In this document: piece by piece, positions 41,036 to 48,027 of the stretch | Position numbering within the stretch: the stretch's first letter is position 1 | Layout: every line of letters begins with the position of its first letter | From: Streptomyces griseoviridis | Lineage (GTDB): Bacteria > Actinomycetota > Actinomycetes > Streptomycetales > Streptomycetaceae | Length of the DNA stretch: 64,000 bases | NCBI GenBank assembly: GCA_014649155.1 | Contig: BMSM01000001.1 | Location: forward strand, 310,001 to 374,000 | Direction of reading: 5' to 3' | Made by a program: the position numbers and the translations under genes | Notes under the pieces: generated by a model | What the model was told of the DNA's origin: nothing | What the model saw: only the letters and a program-made list of their open reading frames with translations | Database searches by the model: none

Positions 41036-41889
41036 CCACCACCACCGTCACAGGGACCCGCCGGCGGTCCTGGAGCGCCGGCCAGATCGTCCTCACCGCG
41101 CTCGGCGCCGCCGTCTCCGCCGTACTGCTGGCGCCCCTGCTGTGGGCGCTGTTCACCTCGCTGAAGTCGGAGACCGAGTCCGTCGAGGTGCCCACGCACT
41201 GGCTGCCGGAGAAGTGGACCGGCCAGGCCTGGTCGGGCATCTTCGAGACCGGCAACATCATCGACTGGTTCGTCAACTCCCTGGTGGTGTCGGTCTGCGT
41301 GACCGCCGTCGTGCTGCTGGTCTCCTCCCTCGCCGGCTACGGCTTCGCCCGCACCGAGTTCCGCGGCAAGGGCCTGCTGATGGGCATCGTGATGGCGGGG
41401 CTGATGATCTCCCCGGCCGTGCTCGGCGTCCCGCTGTTCACCACGGTCCAGCAGATGGGGATGGTCGACACCTACTGGGGCATGATCCTGCCGCAGTGCG
41501 CGCCCGCCGCGATGGTGTACATCCTCTACAAGTTCTTCCAGGGCGTCCCGCGCGAACTGGAGGAGGCCGCGTTCATCGACGGCGCGGGCCGCTGGCGGGT
41601 CTTCTTCACCATCATCCTGCCGCTCTCCCGCCCCTCCCTCGCGGCGGTCGGCATCTTCACCTTCATCAGCTCCTGGAACAACTTCCTGTGGCCGTACATG
41701 GTCACCAACAACCCCGACCTGATGACCATGCCGAACGGCATCGCGACCGTCATGAACTCCTACGGCATCCAGTGGTCCCAGCTCATGGCCGGCGGTCTGC
41801 TGGCGGGCCTGCCGCTGATCGTCGTCTTCGTCTTCTTCCAGCGCCAGATCGTGGCAGGCGTGGCCCACACCGGACTCGCCGGCCAGTAG
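41032..41889 (+). CDS. Carbohydrate ABC transporter permease (MalG-type)
   Basis: A 285-residue second permease of the importer with six helices. The EAA loop is LEEAAFIDGAGRWRVFFTIILPL. Other typical segments are SLAGYGFARTEFRGKG and ISSWNNFLWPYMV. It is translationally coupled to the first permease. The GH51 gene follows after 47 bases in the same direction, so import and intracellular hydrolysis are probably co-transcribed. Confidence 0.92.
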   Translation: MTTTTVTGTRRRSWSAGQIVLTALGAAVSAVLLAPLLWALFTSLKSETESVEVPTHWLPEKWTGQAWSGIFETGNIIDWFVNSLVVSVCVTAVVLLVSSLAGYGFARTEFRGKGLLMGIVMAGLMISPAVLGVPLFTTVQQMGMVDTYWGMILPQCAPAAMVYILYKFFQGVPRELEEAAFIDGAGRWRVFFTIILPLSRPSLAAVGIFTFISSWNNFLWPYMVTNNPDLMTMPNGIATVMNSYGIQWSQLMAGGLLAGLPLIVVFVFFQRQIVAGVAHTGLAGQ

Positions 41890-41936
41890 CCCGCGTTCCC
41901 CCTCCCCCTCCCCTCTCCCTCTTCCGGAAGGAAAAG

Positions 41937-43442
41937 ATGCGCACCGCCCGCTTCACCCTCGACCCCGCCTTCACCGTCGCCGAAGTGAACCCCCGCCTCT
42001 TCGGCAGCTTCGTCGAACACCTCGGCCGCTGCGTCTACACCGGCATCTACGAACCCGGCCACCCCACCGCCGACGAGGCGGGCCTGCGCACCGACGTCCT
42101 GGACCTGGTCAGGGAACTCGGCGTCACCGCCATCCGCTACCCCGGCGGCAACTTCGTCTCCGGGTACAAGTGGGAGGACTCCGTAGGCCCCGTCGAGGAC
42201 CGCCCCCGCCGCCTCGACCTCGCCTGGCGCTCGACGGAGACCAACCGCTTCGGCCTCTCCGAGTACATCGCCTTCCTGCGGAAGATCGGCCCCCAGGCCG
42301 AGCCGATGATGGCCGTCAACCTCGGCACCCGCGGCGTCGCCGAGGCCCTGGAACTCCAGGAGTACGCCAACCACCCGGCCGGCACCGCCCTGTCCGACCT
42401 CCGCGCCGGGCACGGCGACAAGGACCCCTTCGGCATCCGGCTGTGGTGCCTGGGCAACGAGATGGACGGCCCCTGGCAGACCGGCCACAAGACCGCCGAG
42501 GAGTACGGCCGGGTCGCCGCCGAGACCGCCCGCGCCATGCGCCAGGCGGACCCCGGTGTCGAACTGGTCGCCTGCGGTTCCTCCGGCCAGTCCATGGAGA
42601 CCTTCGCCGAGTGGGAGGCGACGGTCCTGAAGGAGACGTACGACCTCGTCGACTTCATCTCCCTGCACGCCTATTACGAGCCCCTCGACGGCGACGTCGA
42701 CTCCTTCCTCGCCTCGGCCGTGGACATGGAGTCGTTCATCGAGAACGTCGTCGCCACCTGCGACCACATCGGCGCCCGCCTGAAGTCGAAGAAGAAGATC
42801 AACCTCTCCTTCGACGAGTGGAACGTCTGGTACATGTCCCGGTCGCAGGCCGAGGTCGCCGCCCTGGACTGGCCGGAGGCACCGCGCCTGCTGGAGGACA
42901 ACTACAGCGTCCTGGACGCCGTGGTCTTCGGCTCGCTGCTCATCGCCCTGCTGCGGCACGCCGACCGCGTCACCGTCGCCTGCCTCGCCCAGCTCGTCAA
43001 CGTCATCGCCCCGATCATGACCGAGCCCGGCGGCGCGGCCTGGCGGCAGACCACCTTCTTCCCCTTCGCGCAGGCGTCGAAGCACGGCCGCGGCGAGGTC
43101 CTCGACGTCCGCGTGGACTCACCGACGTACCAGACGGCGAAGTACGGCGAGACCGACCTGCTGCACGCCACCGCCGTGCGCGCCGGTGACGGCACGGTCA
43201 CCGTCTTCGCCGTCAACCGGTCCCGCACCGACGCGCTCCCCCTCGACGTCGCCCTCAACGGGCTGGACCTCACCGAGGTCGTCGAGCACAGCGCCCTCGC
43301 GGACGCCGACCCGGACGCCCGCAATACCGCCGCCGAGCCGGAGCGGGTCGTCCCGCACCCCGTCGACGGCACCGCCCTCGCGGACGGCCGGCTCACCGCC
43401 GTACTGGAGCCGCTGTCCTGGAACGTGATCCGGCTGGCCTGA
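41937..43442 (+). CDS. GH51 alpha-N-arabinofuranosidase (intracellular)
   Basis: A 501-residue enzyme releasing L-arabinofuranose from arabinan or arabinoxylan oligosaccharides with retention of configuration. The acid/base is E175 in LGNEMDGPW, and the nucleophile is E294 in SFDEWNVWY. The (beta/alpha)8 start NPRLFGSFVEHLGRCVYTGI and YPGGNFVSGYKWEDSVGP are family hallmarks, followed by a C-terminal beta domain. No signal peptide, so it acts on imported oligosaccharides. GGAAGGAAAAG precedes the ATG at 41937. Its stop lies two bases from the convergent GH35 gene. Confidence 0.95.
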   Translation: MRTARFTLDPAFTVAEVNPRLFGSFVEHLGRCVYTGIYEPGHPTADEAGLRTDVLDLVRELGVTAIRYPGGNFVSGYKWEDSVGPVEDRPRRLDLAWRSTETNRFGLSEYIAFLRKIGPQAEPMMAVNLGTRGVAEALELQEYANHPAGTALSDLRAGHGDKDPFGIRLWCLGNEMDGPWQTGHKTAEEYGRVAAETARAMRQADPGVELVACGSSGQSMETFAEWEATVLKETYDLVDFISLHAYYEPLDGDVDSFLASAVDMESFIENVVATCDHIGARLKSKKKINLSFDEWNVWYMSRSQAEVAALDWPEAPRLLEDNYSVLDAVVFGSLLIALLRHADRVTVACLAQLVNVIAPIMTEPGGAAWRQTTFFPFAQASKHGRGEVLDVRVDSPTYQTAKYGETDLLHATAVRAGDGTVTVFAVNRSRTDALPLDVALNGLDLTEVVEHSALADADPDARNTAAEPERVVPHPVDGTALADGRLTAVLEPLSWNVIRLA

Positions 43443-43444
43443 GG

Positions 43445-46150
43445 TCAGGCGCGGCCGGGGGCGGCGACCGGTTCCACCGGCACCCCGCCGGCCGCGCCGC
43501 CCAGCACGGTCAGCCGCACGGCACGCGGCCCGGCCCCGGTCGTGCCCTCCGCGAGCACCGCGAGGGCGAGGGTGTTGGTCTCCCGGGGGCGCAGGATGCC
43601 GTTCGGCAGGACGAAGGTGTGCTGGGCGCCGGTCCGGTCGCCCGCGTACTGGCCGATGTTCCAGCCGTTGAGGAAGATCTGCACGCGGTAGGCGCGGTCC
43701 GGGGCGTCGTCCTCCAGGACCAGCCCGAAGGTGGCGTCGACGCCCGCGGGGAGATCCGGACGGAACGCGGTCCGCAGCCAGGTCTCACCCTGGCGCCGCC
43801 CGGTCCGTGTCGACCGCACGGCCGTCCAGCCGCGCTCGTCCAGGCCCGGCAGGTGCCAGCCCCGCCGTTCCCCGTACAGCCCGCCGGTGTTGAGCGGCCC
43901 GCGCACGGCGTCCGTGCCGGCCGCCCCGCGTATCCGCCACGCGGCCCGGGGCGTGGCCCCGCCGAACCGGGCGGACACCAGCCCGCGCGCCGTCCCGAGC
44001 CCGTCGTGCGGCCCCGGCCGGACCAGCACGGACAGCACCGCGTCGGGGGCACCGGTCCCGTCCTCGTCCTCGAAGCGTTCCCGGAGCTTCCCGGGCAGCC
44101 GCAGCCGGGTCTCGGTCTCCCCGGCGCCGCCGTGCCCGCAGCCCAGCGGCTCCCCGTCCAGCCAGGCCAGGACCAGCCCGTCCGGGCCGGTGCGGTGGGC
44201 CAGCGTCACCGAGGTGAGACCGGCGGTACCCGTCAGCCGAGCCCGGTACCAGACGTCGCCGTAGTGGCAGCCGTGGTCGTCGGCGAAGAGGACGGGCCCG
44301 CCCTCCGGCACGGGCGTGGCGCTGTGCGACTCCGTGCGGTCCGCGCGCGTCCAGTCGCCGTCGTCGAAGTCCGGGCCTGCCTCCGGGTTGCCGGTCCGCC
44401 GCCGCCAGCCGCCCAGCGCCGGCGGCTGCACCGGGGGCGCGCCCGGCAGCAGTCCCTCGACGGTGAGGCTGCCGGCCCGGCTCGTCCGCGTCCGCCGCGC
44501 GGCGCCGTTCCAGGTGACGCCGGTCAGCCCGCGCGGCCCCCAGACCTCCAGCCCCGTCGCGGCCCGGACGTCACCGGTGAGGTGCGCGGTGGCGCCGGCC
44601 GGTTCCACGCCGCGCAGCAGCGCCGGGCCGTACACGAGGAACGGGCCGGCCTCCGTCTCGTACGGCCACATCCGCAGCGCGCCCGCGTCGTCGGTGAACA
44701 GCAGGAGCAGCGGCCGGCCGGAACCGCCGCCCACCACCGACACCCGGGCGAGCCCGCCGGCGCCGAGCGGCACCGACACATTGAGCCGGCCGTGGTCGTA
44801 CGCCCAGGCGGCCTCCGTGTCCAGGCGGGTGGTCTCCGGTTCGCTCGGGACGTCCAGGACCACCTGCGCGATCTCGCCGTGCCGCCCGGCGAACACCGCG
44901 ATGTCCCGGCCGCCCACGTCGCTGAGGAACAGCATCGGCTGCGCGGTGCAGTACGCCAGCCTGCGCTCACCGCCCATCCGCAGCCCGGCGGCGAGCAGCT
45001 TGGCGTCCCGCGCGGCGACGGTCACCGGCGCCGCCACGGGGGTGCCCGGCAAGGTGGTGGTGACCTCCTCGCCGGAGTCGTTGCGCAGCACGAACACCTG
45101 GGTGCCGGTGTCCGGGTTGGCGAGGTGGTCCACCGCGATCCGGCGGTCGCCCGCCCGCACCCGCGCGGCCGGCTCCAGCCGGGCGAGGTCCGGCACGTGC
45201 CGCACCAGGTGCCCGAGCTGGTGCACCGGCTCCAGGCGCGGCGTCGGCTTGCGTCCCCCGTCGAAGACGGCCCCCTCGTCGTACCGGGTGGGCAGCGCCG
45301 GCGCGCCCAGCCACCCCGCGTTGATCCCGCCGAAGGCCAGTGACCCGGCCGGCACGACCGTGCCGGCCGCGAGGTCCGCGAGCCGCAGCCGCCGTTCCTC
45401 CGCCGGCCCCGAGGTCCGCCGCGCCCGCGCCGGCCCGGACACCAGCGGCACGTCGATGCCGTCCGCCCGCACCCTCCGGCGGACGTGCGCGGCCAGCGCC
45501 CGCGCGTCGGCGGAGTCGCCGGGTTCCTCCAGCCGGTAGAGCAGGACGGTGCCCTCGCCCCGCGTGTACAGGTGGCGCCGGGCCGTCGCGTCGACCCGGG
45601 CCAGCCAGGCGTCGGCGTGCCGCAGGTACTCCGGGTCGGTGGTCCGGGGCCGGGCCCCGGTCGCCGCCAGCCAGCCGGGCAGCCCGCCGCCGTCGACGTC
45701 GGCGCCGATGTACGGCCCCGGCCGCAGCACCACGTACAGCCCGGCCCCGGCGGCGGTGCGCAGGAACAGGTCGAGGTCGCGGACGCCGGTGAAGTCGTAG
45801 CGGCCGGGGGCGGGGGAGTGGACGTTCCAGGCGACCGGGACCTCGACCGCGTTGTAGCCGTGCGCCCGCATCTTCTCCAGGGCGTCCCGCCACAGCGTGG
45901 GGCCCGGCAGCCGGAAGGGGTGCAGCTCGCCCGGCCACAGCACCAGCCGGCGCCCGTCCACCAGCAGCGAGTACCGGTCGCGGCCGACCTGGTGGCGGAC
46001 CCCGTCCGCGCGGGGCCGGGGCGGCGGCGGACCGGTCGGGACGGTGCCGCCCGCGGAGTCGGGCGCCGCCCCGCTGCTGCCGCCGCCGAGCACCAGGCCG
46101 AGAAGGGTGGTGCCCGCGAGGGCGCTGAAGGTACGTCTGGTCGGCTCCAA
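43445..46150 (-). CDS. GH35-type exported protein, catalytic motifs apparently lost
   Basis: A 901-residue exported protein related to GH35 beta-galactosidases. The Tat-like leader is EPTRRTFSALAGTTLLGLVL. The barrel start (MRAHGYNAVEVPVAWNVHSPAP, then YVVLRPGPYIGADVDGGGLP) is well kept. However, the acid/base motif, normally QxENEY, reads YRLEEPGDS, and the nucleophile strand has become SLAFGGINAGWLGAP after a shortened section. C-terminal jelly-roll modules carry VNGWNIGQYAGDRTG-like segments (LNGWNIGQY). It may bind galactan without cutting it. I prefer the TTG start at 46150, which has GGAGGAG upstream; an ATG at 46195 has no ribosome-binding site. Confidence 0.8.
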   Translation of the reverse strand: MEPTRRTFSALAGTTLLGLVLGGGSSGAAPDSAGGTVPTGPPPPRPRADGVRHQVGRDRYSLLVDGRRLVLWPGELHPFRLPGPTLWRDALEKMRAHGYNAVEVPVAWNVHSPAPGRYDFTGVRDLDLFLRTAAGAGLYVVLRPGPYIGADVDGGGLPGWLAATGARPRTTDPEYLRHADAWLARVDATARRHLYTRGEGTVLLYRLEEPGDSADARALAAHVRRRVRADGIDVPLVSGPARARRTSGPAEERRLRLADLAAGTVVPAGSLAFGGINAGWLGAPALPTRYDEGAVFDGGRKPTPRLEPVHQLGHLVRHVPDLARLEPAARVRAGDRRIAVDHLANPDTGTQVFVLRNDSGEEVTTTLPGTPVAAPVTVAARDAKLLAAGLRMGGERRLAYCTAQPMLFLSDVGGRDIAVFAGRHGEIAQVVLDVPSEPETTRLDTEAAWAYDHGRLNVSVPLGAGGLARVSVVGGGSGRPLLLLFTDDAGALRMWPYETEAGPFLVYGPALLRGVEPAGATAHLTGDVRAATGLEVWGPRGLTGVTWNGAARRTRTSRAGSLTVEGLLPGAPPVQPPALGGWRRRTGNPEAGPDFDDGDWTRADRTESHSATPVPEGGPVLFADDHGCHYGDVWYRARLTGTAGLTSVTLAHRTGPDGLVLAWLDGEPLGCGHGGAGETETRLRLPGKLRERFEDEDGTGAPDAVLSVLVRPGPHDGLGTARGLVSARFGGATPRAAWRIRGAAGTDAVRGPLNTGGLYGERRGWHLPGLDERGWTAVRSTRTGRRQGETWLRTAFRPDLPAGVDATFGLVLEDDAPDRAYRVQIFLNGWNIGQYAGDRTGAQHTFVLPNGILRPRETNTLALAVLAEGTTGAGPRAVRLTVLGGAAGGVPVEPVAAPGRA

Positions 46151-46239
46151 GGCGGAGCTCCTCCCCTCGCGCGCCTCCGGTCGGCGCGGGTTCATGCGCT
46201 GTTCATGTGCCGCCCCATTGTGTACAGCGGACCCCCGAA

Positions 46240-46253
46240 TGGTCATATGACCA
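46240..46253. promoter_or_regulatory. TGGTCATATGACCA palindrome between GH35 and exporter genes
   Basis: A perfect 14-bp palindrome lies 90 bases upstream of the GH35 start and 135 bases before the exporter start. The TGGTC-N4-GACCA layout resembles GntR/HutC-type operators (DasR sites have TGGTCTAGACCA). The cognate regulator is not in the adjacent genes. Confidence 0.6.
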
Positions 46254-46387
46254 GGTGGCAGGGGGTGTGTCCGGCTCTCAGGCCCCGCTCAGGTCGGTGC
46301 CCTACCCTCGTCCCGGCTGTTCCCCACCTCTCCGGTGGGAAAGCCAGGGAAACGACACCGACACCGGGAAAGGACGGCGGGCCCCTC

Positions 46388-47314
46388 ATGCGCACGCTGG
46401 TACTGCTCGCCCTCGCCGGCCTGGGCGCCCAGCTCGTCGACGGCAGCCTCGGCATGGCCTACGGCGTCACCTCCACCACCCTGCTGCTGGCCATGGGCAC
46501 CAACCCGGCCGCCGCCTCCGCCACGGTCCACCTCGCCGAGATCGGCACCACCCTGATGTCCGGTGTCTCGCACTGGCGCTTCGGCAACGTCGACTGGAAG
46601 GTGGTCGTCCGGATCGGCGTCCCCGGCGCCGCCGGCTCCTTCCTCGGCGCGACGGTCCTGACCCGGCTCTCCACCGAGGTCGCCGAACCGGCGATGTCGG
46701 TGGTCCTGCTCGGCCTCGGTGTGTACGTCATGTCCCGGTTCACCCTGCGCGGCCTGCCCGAGCAGCGCCTCGGCACACCGCTGCGCCGGCGCTTCCTGAC
46801 CCCCCTCGGCCTGGTCGCCGGGTTCCTCGACGCCACCGGCGGGGGCGGCTGGGGCCCGGTCGGCACCCCCGCCCTGCTCGCCGGCGGGCGGCTGGAGCCC
46901 CGCAAGGTGATCGGCTCCGTCGACACCGGCGAGTTCCTGGTGGCCGTCGCCGCGAGCCTCGGCTTCCTCCTCTCCCTCGGCTCCCGGGGCATCGAGTGGT
47001 CCTGGGTGCTCGCCTTCCTCCTCGGCGGCCTCATCGCCGCGCCGATCGCCGCCTGGCTGGTCCGCGTCCTCCCGCCCCGCGTCCTCGGCTCGGCGGTCGG
47101 CGGTGTCATCGTCGTCACCAACGTCCGCACCCTGGTCAACAGCGACTGGGCCCGCCTCTCCGGCACCCCCGCCGTCCTCCTCTACGCGGCCCTGTACGCC
47201 CTGTGGGCAGCGGCCCTCACCCACTCGGTCCGCGCCCACCTGCGCGACCGGGCCGGCACGCCGGACCGCCCGGTCGCGGCACAGGAGGAGACACGGGAGC
47301 CGGCCGGGGGCTGA
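46388..47314 (+). CDS. TauE/SafE family sulfite/organosulfonate exporter-like permease
   Basis: A 308-residue membrane protein with about eight helices in two similar halves. Hallmarks are the opening GAQLVDGSLGMAYGVTSTTLLLAMG and the matching second-half FLDATGGGGWGPVGTPALLAGG, then GSVDTGEFLVAVAASLGF. Family members move sulfite, sulfoacetate or related anions. The ATG at 46388 has GGAAAGGA upstream. The 5' region holds a short hairpin (CCCACC/GGTGGG near 46325-46340) and a Cys-rich mini-ORF, discussed separately. No sulfur genes are adjacent. Confidence 0.9.
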   Translation: MRTLVLLALAGLGAQLVDGSLGMAYGVTSTTLLLAMGTNPAAASATVHLAEIGTTLMSGVSHWRFGNVDWKVVVRIGVPGAAGSFLGATVLTRLSTEVAEPAMSVVLLGLGVYVMSRFTLRGLPEQRLGTPLRRRFLTPLGLVAGFLDATGGGGWGPVGTPALLAGGRLEPRKVIGSVDTGEFLVAVAASLGFLLSLGSRGIEWSWVLAFLLGGLIAAPIAAWLVRVLPPRVLGSAVGGVIVVTNVRTLVNSDWARLSGTPAVLLYAALYALWAAALTHSVRAHLRDRAGTPDRPVAAQEETREPAGG

Positions 47315-47397
47315 CACGGTTCCCGGGGCACGGGGTGCTCGGGGCCCCGGGGGTGTGCCCTTCCCCACTCGCCCTCCCCGCCGGACGAGCGGGGGCA

Positions 47398-47994
47398 TGA
47401 CGTCGCCTCTGGTGTTCTCCTCCCCGTCCCGGGCGTGGCCGCTGCCCGGCGCCGTCCCGACCGTCGCGCTGACCGTGTGGGGTGTGCTGCGCTACCCGCG
47501 GCTGCCGGAGCGGCTGCCGCGGCACATCGGGGCGGAGGGGGTGGACGCCTGGACGGCAAGTCGGTCGGCAGCGCCTTCGTCCTCGTCCTCCCGTACGCGG
47601 GGCTGACCCCGCTGCCGGCCGGAGGCGCGGAACTGACCCTCCGGGTCACGCCACGCGACGAGCCGGCGGACGCCGGCCGGGCCGCGCCGTCCCTGCTCGA
47701 CCGGCCCGCCACCCGTGCCCCGGCCCGCCACCCGTGCCCCGGCCCGCCACCCGTGCCCCGGCCCGCCACCCGTGCCCCGGCCCGCCACCCGTGCCCCGGC
47801 CCGCCGCACGGCACGGGCCTGCTGCTGTTCGACGCCTGTGCCGGCGTCTCCTTCCTGGCGGGCTGCGGTGCCCTCCGGCGGGCCGCGCCGGACCGCGAGG
47901 TGCCGGCGTCACCGCGGTCCCTGCGACGCTGCTGCCGCTCCTCGCCGGGACCGCGGTGACGGTCGCGGCGGCCGTCGCCGGCCGCAGGGGGTGA
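47398..47994 (+). pseudogene. DUF1648-type membrane protein, broken by frameshifts
   Basis: The ATG at 47398 starts MTSPLVFSSPSRAWPLPGAV with a hydrophobic helix, then the DUF1648 signature RYPRLPERLPRHIGAEGVDAW. The sequel KSVGSAFVLVLPYAGLTPLP lies in another frame. After a 19-bp minisatellite, GTGLLLFDACAGVSFLAGCG and the final LLPLLAGTAVTVAAAVAGRRG lie in two different frames. An intact relative would be a four- or five-helix membrane protein of about 200 residues. At least two frame changes prevent this. Function of the family is unknown (some are sensors or transporters in Gram-positives). Confidence 0.75.
47701..47805 (+). repeat. 19-bp minisatellite, five full copies plus a partial one
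   Basis: The unit CCGGCCCGCCACCCGTGCC starts at 47701, 47720, 47739, 47758 and 47777, with ten bases of a sixth at 47796. Copies are identical. Because 19 is not a multiple of three, each gain or loss shifts the frame of the surrounding DUF1648-type gene. Confidence 0.95.
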
Positions 47995-48027
47995 GGCCCG
48001 CTCTCGCACCGGGCCCGGGGCGGCGGG

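Noticed and set aside
46300..46345. Possible riboswitch before the TauE-like gene
   Set aside because: Only one small hairpin is visible, and I could not match it to a known SAM, guanidine, fluoride or other riboswitch core.
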